DNA from: Flavobacteriales bacterium
Lineage (GTDB): Bacteria > Bacteroidota > Bacteroidia > Flavobacteriales_F > PHOS-HE28
Length of the DNA: 64,000 bases
Direction of reading: 5' to 3'
Assembly (NCBI GenBank): GCA_016705545.1
Contig: JADIYA010000001.1
Location: 372,001 to 436,000 of the forward strand
Part shown: positions 20,615-29,885 of the stretch, piece after piece
Position numbering within the stretch: the first letter of the stretch is position 1
Layout: each line of letters opens with the position of its first letter
Notes under the pieces: generated by a model
What the model was told of the DNA's origin: nothing
Seen by the model: only the letters and a program-made list of their open reading frames with translations
Database searches by the model: none
Program-made: the position numbers and the translations under genes

Positions 20615-21064
20615 ATGGAGTACCTGACTGCTTTCCACGACTATTTCTATCACACGCTGCGCCTGGGCCATGCCTTCTATTATGCCTTGGGCTTCATCGC
20701 CGCCATCGCGATCCTGGCCCAGTGGCGCCTGTATGAGAAGTGCCGCCAGCCGGGCTTGGCCGCCTTCGTGCCCGTGTGGAACGTGGTGGTCTTCATGCGC
20801 ATCGTGGGCCGCCCGGCCAGCGACGGTTGGAAGATGCTCATCCCCATCTGGGGCCAGCTTTACTTCATCCCCAAGGTGTGGATGGAAGTGATCGCCTGTT
20901 TCGGGAAGACCTCCTTCCTCGACAAGGCGCTGGTGATCGTCTTCAACGGCCTCTACATCCTCAACCTCGCGCTCAGCGATGAGCAGTACCTCGGGCCACT
21001 GCGCGGACAAGCACCTCTGCCCAAGTCCCACAAAGTGGGCCGCTCCAACCCTCAGATGGCGTGA
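20615..21064 (+). CDS. DUF5684-like small membrane protein
   Basis: 149 residues. One membrane segment (about 19-38, AFYYALGFIAAIAILAQW) is followed by the family core: GLAAFVPVWNVVVFMRIVGRPASDGWKMLIPIWGQLYFI, which makes two more membrane segments, and a later segment ALVIVFNGLYILNLAL. The C-terminal tail is hydrophilic (LPKSHKVGRSNP). DUF5684 proteins are integral membrane proteins of unknown role, sometimes placed next to signal peptidase genes in Bacteroidota; no such gene is adjacent here. The gap 20445-20614 holds a 14-base direct repeat (20461-20474 and 20482-20495) and otherwise nothing recognisable. A hairpin terminator follows the gene. Confidence 0.7.
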   Translation: MEYLTAFHDYFYHTLRLGHAFYYALGFIAAIAILAQWRLYEKCRQPGLAAFVPVWNVVVFMRIVGRPASDGWKMLIPIWGQLYFIPKVWMEVIACFGKTSFLDKALVIVFNGLYILNLALSDEQYLGPLRGQAPLPKSHKVGRSNPQMA

Positions 21065-21099
21065 GCTAGCGTCGCCTATTCGCTTCTCACGCCGCATCG

Positions 21100-21126
21100 A
21101 GGCCCCTTCGCGAATCAAAGGGGCTT
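21100..21126 (+). terminator. Hairpin terminator after DUF5684 gene
   Basis: GCCCCTT at 21102-21108 pairs with AAGGGGC at 21118-21124, extended by a G-T and an A-T pair, and is followed by TTCGTTGTTC. Confidence 0.65.
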
Positions 21127-21388
21127 CGTTGTTCTCAGCCGATCCCGGCACTGGGCGATTCCATTTGGAATAGCGCCTCGGATCAGCGTTGAGCACGCTA
21201 GCCGGGCTGATCAGAAAGCTTTTGCGCACGGTAGAGGCTCATCATCGTTGCGCTATGGCCCAAACCGAAACAGGCGCGTGGCCTGAGTCCAGCGTCCCTT
21301 ATGCAATCGCTAGGGCACCCCTGCGGATGCCTCATGGCCATGTACGTTGATGCAATCAGAGCCTTCGGCCGATTCACACCAAAAGCAA

Positions 21389-21419
21389 GAAGCCCCCTCG
21401 CGGCATGCGAAGGGGCTTC
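21389..21419 (-). terminator. Hairpin terminator of the TPR lipoprotein gene
   Basis: 13-bp arms (21389-21401 and 21407-21419) with one mismatch close a GGCAT loop. On the minus strand a T-rich TTCTTGCTTTTGG sequence follows, which suits intrinsic termination. Confidence 0.7.
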
Positions 21420-21438
21420 CTGGTTGATGGTGGGCGAC

Positions 21439-23157
21439 TCAGAGGCCGAGCTGCCCTTTGAAGTTGCGGAACTCGAGGTCCTTCATAGCCTTCTCACGCA
21501 GCGTGGCGTCCTTCTGCACGGCCATGCCCAAGTGGTTGCGCACCATGTCGCCGTTGCTCTGGCGGGCGCCGATGATGGCCATGAGGTAGTGGCCTGCTGC
21601 GCTGTCCTTGTCGCTGCTGCCTTCGAGGATCTTCTGTGCTCCAGCGGCATCGCCACCCAAGGTCTTCGCAAGCGCTGCGTTGAAGGTGTCCATGCCGCTC
21701 ATGTTGCTGCTGGCGCTGCTGTAGTCACCATCCTGGATGTTGATGATGCCCATGTTGTACTTCACCTCAGGGCCAGCCGCAGTGGCCTTGCGGTAAAGCT
21801 CCATCGCCTTCTTGCGGTCGCCCTTGAGGCGGGCGCAGGCACCGAGGTTGTTGGTGCTGATGGGATTGTCCTGGATGCTGTTGGCCTTCTGGAACTCCGC
21901 TTCGGCTTCAGCCATCTTGTTCTGCTGGTAGAGCACATAACCCGCGTTGTTCGGACCCCGATAGTCAGCGGGGAAGATGCGGCTGGCTTCACGGTAGATG
22001 CGCAGCTGCTCGTTCAGGTCGGTGGTGAGGGTGGCGCTGAAGAGCAGCTCCTCCACGTTCAGGCTGTCGGGCATGGTCTTGCTCATGCTGATGAGCTGCT
22101 CATCGCTCTTGCCCACGCGGTCGTAGTTCACGCGCATCTCGCTGCGGCGCAACTGGGGCAGGATCTGCTCGCTGATCTCCTTGTAGGTGGCGGCCATGTT
22201 GCGGATCTCCTCCTCGCGCTTGGTCACGTCCGGGTACATCTCCAGCACGCGCAGCACCAGCTCCTTGTCGGGCACGGTGGTGCTGGCCTGCATGGCGCTC
22301 TTGAAGCCTTCCCAATCCTCGCCGCGAGGGTTCTGGGTATAGAAGGTCTCCAGGCTGTCCGCCTTGATCTTATTGCGCTTCAGTTCACCCTTCAGCCAGG
22401 CCATGGCGCTTTTCGCGCGATCACCAGCCAAGTTCTCGTTCTTGCTCAACTCGCCCTCCGGGCTGGCCCACGCATCGAAGCTGGCGCTCTTGATCTGGAT
22501 GCTAGGATTCTGTGCTGAAGCCTTCAGCCAATCGCCCAAGGCCTTCACGTCCGTGTCTTTCAGCTCGCCCGGGCGCACCACGCTGCTGCTCACCAGGTAG
22601 TTGATGGTGGCCATCTCGCTGTGGCTGGTGACGCGCTGGAAGGCGTCCTTCGCCATGATGACCTTGTCATCGCTGAGCAAGAGATAGGGCGTGGTGATCA
22701 CGCCGTCGGCCAGCTTGAAGGGGTCGAAGGGCATCTCCTTCTTCGTGCCCTGCTTGCCCAGGATCTTCACCACCAGTTCGCTCTGGTTGCCCATGGCTTG
22801 GGTGAAGGCCACTTTACCAGTGTAGCTGAAGCTCTTGCCGGCCTCGTAAGGAATCACGGTGTAGTTGCCCACGGCCTTATCGCCTTGGAAGCCCACCATC
22901 TTGTAGGGCGTCTCGCCACCAGGATAGGTGAGCGTGGGGGTGAGCTCCACTTGGGCCTTGCGGTAGAAGTACTTGCCCGGGAAGCTGCCGTTGATGGCCA
23001 CGGCCACCGAATCGCCTTGCACGATCAACGGATTCGGCTCAACGGTGTATTTGATGGTCTCGGCATACTTCTTCATTTTGCCGATTCCTCCGCAGCCGTA
23101 AAGCACAAGAGCGGCGGTGGCAACAAGCGAAAGGCCTTTCAGGTGGCGCTTTTCCAT
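21439..23157 (-). CDS. TPR lipoprotein with OmpA-like segment
   Basis: 572 residues from ATG 23157. The N terminus has a lipoprotein signal (LVATAALVLYGCGG, acylated Cys at about 22). Residues about 30-200 are beta-rich; about 220-290 contain IQIKSASFDAWASPEGELSKNENLAGDRAKSAMAWL, which resembles the N-x-x-L-x-x-x-R-A part of an OmpA-like peptidoglycan-binding fold. The C-terminal half holds several TPR-like helices (RGPNNAGYVLYQQNKMAEAEAEF, ISTNNLGACARLKGDRKKAMELYRKA, VKYNMGIINIQDGDYSSA). This architecture recurs in Bacteroidota outer-membrane-associated lipoproteins, but no precise function is established. It is transcribed alone, ending at a strong hairpin; TATACTTG at 23188-23195 could be its -7 element. 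Confidence 0.75.
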   Translation of the reverse strand: MEKRHLKGLSLVATAALVLYGCGGIGKMKKYAETIKYTVEPNPLIVQGDSVAVAINGSFPGKYFYRKAQVELTPTLTYPGGETPYKMVGFQGDKAVGNYTVIPYEAGKSFSYTGKVAFTQAMGNQSELVVKILGKQGTKKEMPFDPFKLADGVITTPYLLLSDDKVIMAKDAFQRVTSHSEMATINYLVSSSVVRPGELKDTDVKALGDWLKASAQNPSIQIKSASFDAWASPEGELSKNENLAGDRAKSAMAWLKGELKRNKIKADSLETFYTQNPRGEDWEGFKSAMQASTTVPDKELVLRVLEMYPDVTKREEEIRNMAATYKEISEQILPQLRRSEMRVNYDRVGKSDEQLISMSKTMPDSLNVEELLFSATLTTDLNEQLRIYREASRIFPADYRGPNNAGYVLYQQNKMAEAEAEFQKANSIQDNPISTNNLGACARLKGDRKKAMELYRKATAAGPEVKYNMGIINIQDGDYSSASSNMSGMDTFNAALAKTLGGDAAGAQKILEGSSDKDSAAGHYLMAIIGARQSNGDMVRNHLGMAVQKDATLREKAMKDLEFRNFKGQLGL

Positions 23158-23257
23158 TTCAGATGGCGGGTTGGGTGAATTCGGCGGCAAGTATAAACAC
23201 GGCTTTCCGGTGAACCTTGCGATCCAACGGGCAGTTCTCCACACAGGTCCGTGCGCT

Positions 23258-23894
23258 TCAGAGGCTTGCGACCCTTTGGCCCATTGGAGCTTCCTCGTCC
23301 ATCAGGCTTAAAAGCCGGACGAATGCGGCTTCATCACGCAGCAGGTCCGTGTCGCCGAGGTCCACGATGAGGGCGCGGGTCGAGGCTGCTTTCATCAGAT
23401 GGTCCATGTAGCGCTCTTGCAGGCGCATGAGGTAATCGGCCCCGATGGCCTGCTCGTAACCGCGGCCGCGCTGTTTGGATCCGCTCGCGCAACCGGTCGA
23501 TGCCCAGATGCAGGTACACGATGAGCTGGGGCTGCGGCAGGTCGGCGTACATGATCTGGTACAGGTCGCGGAACAAGGCGTGCTCGTCGGGCGGCAAGGT
23601 CGCGTTCGCGAACACCAGCGATTTCCCGATGCTGTAATCGGCCACGGTCACCGTGCTGAAGAGCTCCTGCTCGGTGACGCGCTTGAGTTGGTGGTAGCGC
23701 TGCGCGAGGAAGCTCAGCTCTACGCTGAAGGCATAGCGCTCGGGCTCCTGGTAGAAACGCGGCAAGAAGGGGTTGTCGTCGAATTCCTCCAGCACCAAGC
23801 GGCCATTCCAACGCTCGGCGAGCCGCCGCGCCAACGTGGTCTTGCCCGCGCCGATGAGGCCCTCGATGGCGATGTAGGAGTAACGCGCGCTCAT
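23258..23894 (-). pseudogene. Deoxynucleoside kinase, single frame break
   Basis: The start MSARYSYIAIEGLIGAGKTTL carries the P-loop GLIGAGKT. Further family blocks are EEFDDNPFLPRFY, FSVELSFLAQRYHQL and VADYSIGKSLVF (the D-R/Y-S catalytic region). A one-base shift near 23470 breaks the frame after RLRERIQ; the expected RGRGYEQAIGADYLMRLQERYMDHL and IVDLGDTDLL follow in the next frame and end at the stop 23258-23260. The 637-base span is one base off a multiple of three, consistent with one extra base or two missing. The enzyme would phosphorylate deoxynucleosides for salvage. The start overlaps the folK stop (ATGA, 23891-23894), so the two are coupled. Confidence 0.75.
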
Positions 23895-24388
23895 ACCGGA
23901 CCGGCTTCCGCAGGCAGGGCACGAAGGTCGCGCAGCAGCTCGAACACCGTGCGGCCCAGCACCGGATGCCGCCAGTGCGGCGCGATGTCGGCGGCGGGCT
24001 CCAAGGCGAAGGCCCGCTCGTGCATCCGCGGATGCGGAACACTGAGCCCGGGCACCTCGATGACCCGATCGCCGATGAGCAGGATGTCGATGTCGATGCT
24101 CCGCGCCGTGTAGCGCTCCTGCGGCTCGCGCGTGCGGCCCAGTTCGGCCTCGATGCCGAGCAGCGCGGCCATCAACTGCTGCGGATCGTGCTGTGTGCCG
24201 ATGATCAGCGCCCGGTTCAGGAAGAGCCGTTCGTCCGCGAAGCCCCATGGCTCGGTCCAATGATCGCGGCTGCGCGACAGGATAGCGCCTGCACGGTCCT
24301 CAATCATGCGCTCGGCCCGACCGAGTGTCGCCTCCACCTCGCCGATGTTGCCGCCCAAAAGCAGTAGAGCTTCATACGGAACCGTCAT
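23891..24388 (-). CDS. folK: 2-amino-4-hydroxy-6-hydroxymethyldihydropteridine pyrophosphokinase
   Basis: 165 residues, the usual HPPK length. Motifs in order are LLLLGGNIGEVEATL at the N terminus, HWTEPWGFADERLFLNRALII (substrate binding), ELGRTREPQERYTARSIDIDILLIG with the R-x-x-D-x-D metal site, and VPHPRMHERAFALEPAADIAP. The enzyme transfers pyrophosphate from ATP to the pterin in folate synthesis. The gene is first in a leftward pair with the deoxynucleoside kinase (4-base overlap), an arrangement found elsewhere in Bacteroidota, and diverges from sppA. Confidence 0.93.
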   Translation of the reverse strand: MTVPYEALLLLGGNIGEVEATLGRAERMIEDRAGAILSRSRDHWTEPWGFADERLFLNRALIIGTQHDPQQLMAALLGIEAELGRTREPQERYTARSIDIDILLIGDRVIEVPGLSVPHPRMHERAFALEPAADIAPHWRHPVLGRTVFELLRDLRALPAEAGPV

Positions 24389-24642
24389 CGGGCCAAAGCT
24401 ATCGGGGGCGGTTGACCGGATGGCGAGGCGCGCGAATCGATCAGGGAACTCGGAATAGAAGGCGAAGCTGCTGTGCGGGTACAACGCCTCGGCGTCGACC
24501 AGATCGCCATCGCGGCCCATGTCGGTGGCGGGTCGAGGCGATCAGCCCTCCCATCCGCCATTCCCCCCGCTGGTGTAAGGCGGCCCTGAGGGTGATTGTG
24601 GGCAGGCCTATGTTCGCCCCGAAACAAAACGACCGCGCACCC

Positions 24643-26433
24643 ATGGGACAGTTCCTCAAGTTCATGTTCGCCTCCATGCTGGGCACCTTGCTCATCGGCG
24701 TGGTGCTCATCGTCCTCTTCTTCGGCATGTTGGCCGCCGCCGCCGCCGGCCTGGGCAGCAAGGGCAAGCCCACCAAGATCAAGGATGGCTCCGTGCTGCA
24801 GCTCACGCTCGACAACGAGCTCGTTGATCGCGGCGACGACGAGCAGATGGATTTCGACTTCGGCCCCTTCCAAGGCGAATCGAAGACCGGCCTCAACCAA
24901 GTGCTCGCTGCCTTGGATCAAGCCAAGTCAGATGAGAAGATCGAGGGCATCTTCCTCGACCTCACCAGCGTGAATTCCGGATTCGCGACACTGCGCGAGA
25001 TCCGCAACAAGCTCATGGAGTTCAAGAAGGAGAGCGGCAAGCCCGTGGTGGCCTGGGCCGAGTTCTACACGCAGGGCAGCTACTACCTGGCCACTGCCGC
25101 CGATCAAGTGTACCTGCAGCCCAAGGGCATGCTCGACTACCGCGGCCTGCAGAGCGAGTACATGTTCCTCAAGGGCCTCTTCGAGAAGCTCGACATCGAC
25201 ATGCAGTTCATCCGCGGCAGCAACAACAAGTTCAAGAGCTTCGGCGAGGTGTACACTGAGGAGCAGATGAGCCCGGCCAACCGCGCGCAGATCGAACTGA
25301 TCCTGCGCGGGCTCTGGGCCGATCACCGCTCGGCCGTGAGCGAGAAGACGGGCCTGAGCGCCAATGAGCTCGATACCATCGCCAACACCTTCGCCGCCAA
25401 GGACGACGAGGCCGCACGCGACCTGAAACTGGTGGATGCGCTCATGTACCGCGACGAGCTGCTCGCCGACATCAAGGAGCGCATGAGCCTCGACAAGGAG
25501 AAGGACATCGCTTTCGTGAGCCTGGGCAAGTACCTGCACACCGACGATGAGAAGGAGGAGGAAGGCGATGCCAAGACCAAGCTCGCGGTGATCTATGCCG
25601 AAGGCGGCATCTCCAGCGGCGATGGCGACGACGGCATCGGAAGCACCTCGCTCTCCGCCACCATCCGCGAAGCGCGCGAGGACAGTGCCGTGAAAGCCAT
25701 CGTGCTGCGCGTGAACAGCCCCGGAGGCAGCGGCCTGGCCAGTGAGGTGATCTGGCGCGAGGTGAAGCTCGCCGCCGAAGCGAAGCCCTTGGTGGTGAGC
25801 ATGGGCGATGTGGCCGCCAGCGGCGGCTACTACATCAGCTGCCCGGCCACCAAGATCTACGCGGAGCCCACCACCATCACCGGCAGCATCGGCGTGTTCG
25901 GCCTCATCCCCAACATGCAGGGCTTTTTCAAGAACAAGCTGGGCATCACCTTCGACGGCGCCAAGACGCACGAGTACGCCGATATGATGACCGTGAGCCG
26001 ACCCTTGACCGAGACGGAGAAGCGCATGATGCAGCAATGGGTCGATGATTTCTACGACGGCTTCGTGGAGCGCGTGGCCGAGGGCCGCAAGCTCACCACC
26101 GCGCAAGTGGACAGCATCGGTCAGGGCCGCGTATGGACCGGCGCCGACGCCAAGGAGCGCGGATTGGTGGACGAGCTCGGGGGCTTGGAGGATGCCATTC
26201 GCGCCGCCGCCACGCTGGCCAACATCAGCGACTACCGCAAGGTGGAGCTGCCCGAACAGGAGGACTTCCTGAAGAAATTGCTGAAGGACCTCAACACCGA
26301 GACCAAGGCCTGGGTGGCGCGCGAGTACCTCGGCGAAGATGCCAAGCTCTTGAAGGAGTATCAGCGCGCACGCGAAGCCAAGGAGCAGACCGGCATCCTG
26401 GCCCGCATGCCTTACGACCTCATCATCCAGTAG
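24643..26433 (+). CDS. sppA: Signal peptide peptidase SppA, 67K type
   Basis: 596 residues from ATG 24643; an in-frame ATG at 24610 would add 11 residues before the membrane anchor. One N-terminal membrane segment (about 6-32) is followed by two tandem ClpP-like domains, as in the 67-kDa type. The probable catalytic Lys is K198 in NNKFKSFGEVYTEEQMSP and the catalytic Ser is S393 in GDVAASGGYY, followed by TTITGSIGVFG. The spacing fits the Lys/Ser dyad of E. coli SppA (K209/S409). It degrades leftover signal peptides at the inner membrane, a useful task next to so many exported proteins. It diverges from folK, and a hairpin terminator follows. Confidence 0.93.
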   Translation: MGQFLKFMFASMLGTLLIGVVLIVLFFGMLAAAAAGLGSKGKPTKIKDGSVLQLTLDNELVDRGDDEQMDFDFGPFQGESKTGLNQVLAALDQAKSDEKIEGIFLDLTSVNSGFATLREIRNKLMEFKKESGKPVVAWAEFYTQGSYYLATAADQVYLQPKGMLDYRGLQSEYMFLKGLFEKLDIDMQFIRGSNNKFKSFGEVYTEEQMSPANRAQIELILRGLWADHRSAVSEKTGLSANELDTIANTFAAKDDEAARDLKLVDALMYRDELLADIKERMSLDKEKDIAFVSLGKYLHTDDEKEEEGDAKTKLAVIYAEGGISSGDGDDGIGSTSLSATIREAREDSAVKAIVLRVNSPGGSGLASEVIWREVKLAAEAKPLVVSMGDVAASGGYYISCPATKIYAEPTTITGSIGVFGLIPNMQGFFKNKLGITFDGAKTHEYADMMTVSRPLTETEKRMMQQWVDDFYDGFVERVAEGRKLTTAQVDSIGQGRVWTGADAKERGLVDELGGLEDAIRAAATLANISDYRKVELPEQEDFLKKLLKDLNTETKAWVAREYLGEDAKLLKEYQRAREAKEQTGILARMPYDLIIQ

Positions 26434-26445
26434 CCTGCTGCGGAA

Positions 26446-26485
26446 GCAAGCACGGGCGGCCGCCGTATGGCGACCGCCCGCTTGC
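26446..26485 (+). terminator. Hairpin terminator after sppA
   Basis: GCAAGC-A-CGGGCGG at 26446-26459 pairs with CCGCCCGCTTGC at 26474-26485, with one bulged A, and is followed by CCTTTGTG. Confidence 0.7.
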
Positions 26486-26563
26486 CCTTTGTGATCAGTT
26501 GCCTGATCTAACCAAAACCCGGGTGCTGTAACGCGAGGCTCGTTTGATGGTTACGGTCGTGCC

Positions 26564-27364
26564 TCAACTTTCCACAACCACATGCACCCCGCTCTGGTTG
26601 CGGATGTTAACCACACGGCCATCTTCCCAGAGCAGGTACTGGCCCTTGATGCCCATGAGGGTGCCGCCGATCACCGGCTGCTTCTCGAAGGATAGGCTTG
26701 TGACCTTCGGCGGATAAGCGAGCACCGGGTAGTGGATCGCCTGCGGCTCCGAATCGTGCAGCAAGTGCTCCTGCAGATCGGCGCGCAAAGCGCCGATGGC
26801 CTGCGCGCGTGCGGCCCGCAATGCATCGTCATCGGGCTTCACCTCCTTCAGCATCGTGCGCCAGTTGGTCTTATCGGCGAAAATGCGCTTGAGGTCAACC
26901 TCGATGAGGCCGGCGAGCTGGCGGTAAGGAACACGGGCGATCTCCAGCGCCGCAACCGCGCCTTGATCGATCCACCGCGTGGGCACCTGTGTGGCGCGCG
27001 TGACGCCCACCTTCACATTGCCGGTGAAGCTCAGATAGACCACATGCTCGGTGTTGTGATGGTCGTGCTCCCATTGCGGATCACGGCCCTCGCCGAGGTG
27101 CGCGCGGCATAGCTCGGGATGCACGATGCACTCAGCAGCCTCCGGGGCGCTCACCAGGCACGGGTAGCAGAAGCCCTGCTGGAAGAGCTTCTTCACGCGC
27201 TTGCCGCAGCTCACGCAGCTCAGCACGCCCGTGGCGCGCAGGGTCAGCGGTTGTCCGACCAGAGCGCTCAGATCGATCGGCGGGTCGAAGGGCAAGGCGT
27301 AGCGCACGGTGCCTTCGGGCGCCAGTGCGGAACGCATCTTCAGCAGGGGCTGTCCATCATCCAT
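26564..27364 (-). CDS. DUF2797 family protein
   Basis: 266 residues. A four-Cys zinc-ribbon-like site, LSCVSCGKRVKKLFQQGFCYPCL (about 49-71), is followed by more Cys and His residues (CIVHPELCRAH ... HDHHNTEHVVYLS), then NVKVGVTRATQVPTRWIDQGA, the most conserved family block, reminiscent of a GIY-YIG-like core. The C-terminal part ends with IGGTLMGIKGQYLLWEDGRVVNIRN. Members are common in Bacteroidota and their function is unknown. The gene diverges from the GH3 gene (45 bases between starts). The start is the first ATG that leaves the N-terminal strand intact. Confidence 0.85.
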   Translation of the reverse strand: MDDGQPLLKMRSALAPEGTVRYALPFDPPIDLSALVGQPLTLRATGVLSCVSCGKRVKKLFQQGFCYPCLVSAPEAAECIVHPELCRAHLGEGRDPQWEHDHHNTEHVVYLSFTGNVKVGVTRATQVPTRWIDQGAVAALEIARVPYRQLAGLIEVDLKRIFADKTNWRTMLKEVKPDDDALRAARAQAIGALRADLQEHLLHDSEPQAIHYPVLAYPPKVTSLSFEKQPVIGGTLMGIKGQYLLWEDGRVVNIRNQSGVHVVVES

Positions 27365-27408
27365 CGGTGGCGACTACATTTCGGCGGAAGATAGGCGCCT
27401 CCCCCACC

Positions 27409-28920
27409 ATGCCCCTGAACGCGCTCTTCGGATTCCTCATCAAGAAACGGCTGCAGCAGATCGAGCTGTTCCGTGATCACCCGCACCTGGCCCAGCTCGA
27501 GCAGTTCCACTCGCTGCTGCGCATGGCGCGCTACACCGAATGGGGAAGGCAATTCGATTACGCCTCCATCACCACCGTGGACGAGTACCGGGAGCGCGTG
27601 CCCATCCAGGACTACGAATCCGTGAAGCCCTATGTGGCCCGCTTGCGCAAGGGCGAGCAGAACCTGCTCTGGCCAACGGACATGAAGTGGTTCGCCAAGA
27701 GCAGCGGCACCACCAGCGACCGCAGCAAGTACATCCCCGTGAGCCGCGAGGCCTTGGAGGATTGCCACTACAAGGGCGGCAAGGACCTGATCGCGCTGCA
27801 TTACCAGCAGCGTCCGGAGAGCAAGCTCTATCAGGGCATGAGCCTGGTAGTGGGCGGCAGCAGCGCCATCGAGCACTTGCGCGCCGATGCCTACACCGGC
27901 GACCTAAGCGCAATCATCATCCGCAATCTGCCCGTGTGGGTGGAGGTGAGGCGCACCCCGGTGATCGAGACCGCGCTGATGGAGAATTGGGAAGAGAAGA
28001 TCGAGCGCATGGCGCGGGAGACCATGCGCGAGGATGTGCGGTGCATCGCCGGCGTGCCCAGCTGGACCCTCGTGCTGTTGCACCGCATCCTGGAGCTCAC
28101 CGGCAAGCGCGACATCCTGCAAGTGTGGCCCAACCTCGAGCTATTCATGCACGGTGGCGTGAGCTTCAGGCCCTACCGCGAGCAATTCCGTGAGATCATA
28201 CCGGGCGAGCAGATGAACTACCTCGAGAGCTACAATGCCAGTGAGGGCTCCTTCGCCATACAGGACCGCAGCGGCGCTGACGACATGCTGCTGATGCTCG
28301 ACTACGGCATCTTCTACGAATTCATGCCGCTCTCGGAACTCGGGGCCAAGAGCCCGCGCACACTGCTGCTCCATGAAGTGGAGCCCGATGTGAGCTATGC
28401 ACCCGTGATCAGCACCAACGGAGGCCTTTGGCGCTACCTGCCCGGCGACACCGTGCGCTTCACCAGCGTGAAGCCCTACCGCATCCAGGTGAGCGGACGC
28501 ACCAAGAGCTTCATCAACGCCTTCGGCGAAGAGCTCATCGTTGACAACGCCGATCGCGGCATCGAAGCGGCGTGCATGGCCACCGGCGCCATCGTGCGTG
28601 AGTACACCGCCGCACCCGTGTTCATGGATGGCAGCGCGCGCGGCGGCCACGAATGGGCCGTCGAATTCGAGCAGGCACCCTCAGATCCCGACCGCTTCAC
28701 CGATGCGCTTGATGCCGCCATGCGGGCGCTCAACAGCGACTACGACGCCAAGCGACGCGGCGACATGGCCCTGCGCATGCCCGTGGTGCATGCTGTCCCG
28801 CGTGGCACGTTCCATGCTTGGATGCGCGAGCGCGGAAAGCTCGGCGGCCAGAACAAGGTGCCCCGCCTGTGCAACGACCGCGTGCTGATCGAATCGATCC
28901 TCGCACCAGCGCACGCATGA
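27409..28920 (+). CDS. GH3-family acyl-adenylate/amide synthetase-like protein
   Basis: 503 residues, the family's usual length. ATP-binding motif one is KSSGTTSDRSKYIPVS (about 105-120); motif two is ESYNASEGSFAIQD; motif three lies at WRYLPGDTVRFTSVKPYRIQVSGRTKSFINAFGEELIVDN. These place it in the ANL-related GH3 group, whose plant members join amino acids to jasmonate or auxin. The bacterial substrates are unknown. The stop overlaps the start of the next gene (ATGA at 28917-28920), so both are probably made together. Confidence 0.88.
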   Translation: MPLNALFGFLIKKRLQQIELFRDHPHLAQLEQFHSLLRMARYTEWGRQFDYASITTVDEYRERVPIQDYESVKPYVARLRKGEQNLLWPTDMKWFAKSSGTTSDRSKYIPVSREALEDCHYKGGKDLIALHYQQRPESKLYQGMSLVVGGSSAIEHLRADAYTGDLSAIIIRNLPVWVEVRRTPVIETALMENWEEKIERMARETMREDVRCIAGVPSWTLVLLHRILELTGKRDILQVWPNLELFMHGGVSFRPYREQFREIIPGEQMNYLESYNASEGSFAIQDRSGADDMLLMLDYGIFYEFMPLSELGAKSPRTLLLHEVEPDVSYAPVISTNGGLWRYLPGDTVRFTSVKPYRIQVSGRTKSFINAFGEELIVDNADRGIEAACMATGAIVREYTAAPVFMDGSARGGHEWAVEFEQAPSDPDRFTDALDAAMRALNSDYDAKRRGDMALRMPVVHAVPRGTFHAWMRERGKLGGQNKVPRLCNDRVLIESILAPAHA

Positions 28921-29723
28921 CAAGCCCCGCCAACGCGCTCCTATCGCTGCTAATGCCGTTCTCGCTCTTGGCGCAGAATGACACGGTTGCGCAAGGGCAT
29001 GTGATCGAGGGCCGATTCGACGCATTCACCACCGACGAATTGGGCAACGTTTACGCGTTGCAGGGCGATGAATTGGTGCTCTACGATTCGAGGGGCCGCT
29101 CCTGGCTGCGCAACAGCCTCAAGACCTTCGGGCGCATCAACGCCATCGATGCCTTCTACTCCTTGAAACCGATGGTCTTCGCTCGGGAGCAAGGGCAGGT
29201 GGCTGTGCTCGACAACACCCTTGCGGTGCAAGGCAGCGTGATCAACTTGGCGCGCAACGGCTATCCGCAGGCAGTGCTGGCGTGCATGAGCGTGCAGAAC
29301 GGCTTCTGGCTCTTCGACCAGCGCGAGCTGGCGCTGATCCGCGTGGATGCCCAACTGCGGCCGCTGGCCAACACCGGTCGACTCGATCAGCTGCTCGGCT
29401 TCGCACCTGAGCCCAGCGCCATGCACGAGCACGAAAGCCGGCTTTATCTCAACGACCCCGCGCGTGGCATCCATGTGTTCGACCTCTTCGGCACCTACAT
29501 GCGCTCCATCCCCATTGCGGGCGCGCGCAGCATGCAGGTACGCGATGGCGTGCTCGTGTGCCTCGATGCGCGCGGCGCGTGGCGCTATGACCTGCGCACC
29601 CTCGAGCTGCAGCCCATCGCCATCCCCATCGCCCTGGATGAAGCGCGCGACCTGCGGATCGAGCGCGGCGCAGCGCATGTGCTCCTTGCCGACCGCATCG
29701 CCGTGATCCCGTTGGCGCCTTGA
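28917..29723 (+). CDS. Exported beta-propeller-like protein of unknown function
   Basis: 268 residues, with an N-terminal signal-like segment (ALLSLLMPFSLLAQ, about 7-20). The rest is a series of short beta-strand repeats: FDAFTTDELGNVYALQGDELVLYD, INAIDAFYSLKPMVFARE, FWLFDQRELALIRVD, ESRLYLNDPARGIHVFDLFGTYM, LVCLDARGAWRYDLRT. This pattern suggests a beta propeller. It is translationally coupled to the GH3 gene. No catalytic motif is visible. Similar proteins are found next to GH3 genes in related genomes as far as I recall, but that was not checked. Confidence 0.65.
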   Translation: MTSPANALLSLLMPFSLLAQNDTVAQGHVIEGRFDAFTTDELGNVYALQGDELVLYDSRGRSWLRNSLKTFGRINAIDAFYSLKPMVFAREQGQVAVLDNTLAVQGSVINLARNGYPQAVLACMSVQNGFWLFDQRELALIRVDAQLRPLANTGRLDQLLGFAPEPSAMHEHESRLYLNDPARGIHVFDLFGTYMRSIPIAGARSMQVRDGVLVCLDARGAWRYDLRTLELQPIAIPIALDEARDLRIERGAAHVLLADRIAVIPLAP

Positions 29724-29885
29724 TCGCGTTGGCAGAACGAGTTTTCCACGATCGGGCGCTGGGTGCGGCACTCGGATAACTTCGCCAGCCGTTGAGCGGC
29801 TTGCATCAACCCTCAACCACATCAACTCGCCGAAGCGCTTCGCGGAGGCGGTCAACCTTCTCAACCCTCAACCTGCATTCCACCA

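Larger units (their letters stand above)
21065..21438. other. Intergenic stretch between convergent genes
   Basis: 374 bases without a convincing gene. It holds two hairpins that share GAAGCCCC-type arms (21100-21126 and 21389-21419), one for each convergent flanking gene. Nothing else was recognised. Confidence 0.6.

Noticed and set aside
24385..24642. Additional small gene between folK and sppA
   Set aside because: Frames there are short continuations of sppA or folK reading frames without ribosome sites or motifs; it is better read as a divergent promoter region.
29806..29873. Direct repeat TCAACCCTCAACC upstream of a deoxynucleoside kinase gene
   Set aside because: Two short low-complexity copies 55 bases apart; chance or a simple duplication is enough to explain it.
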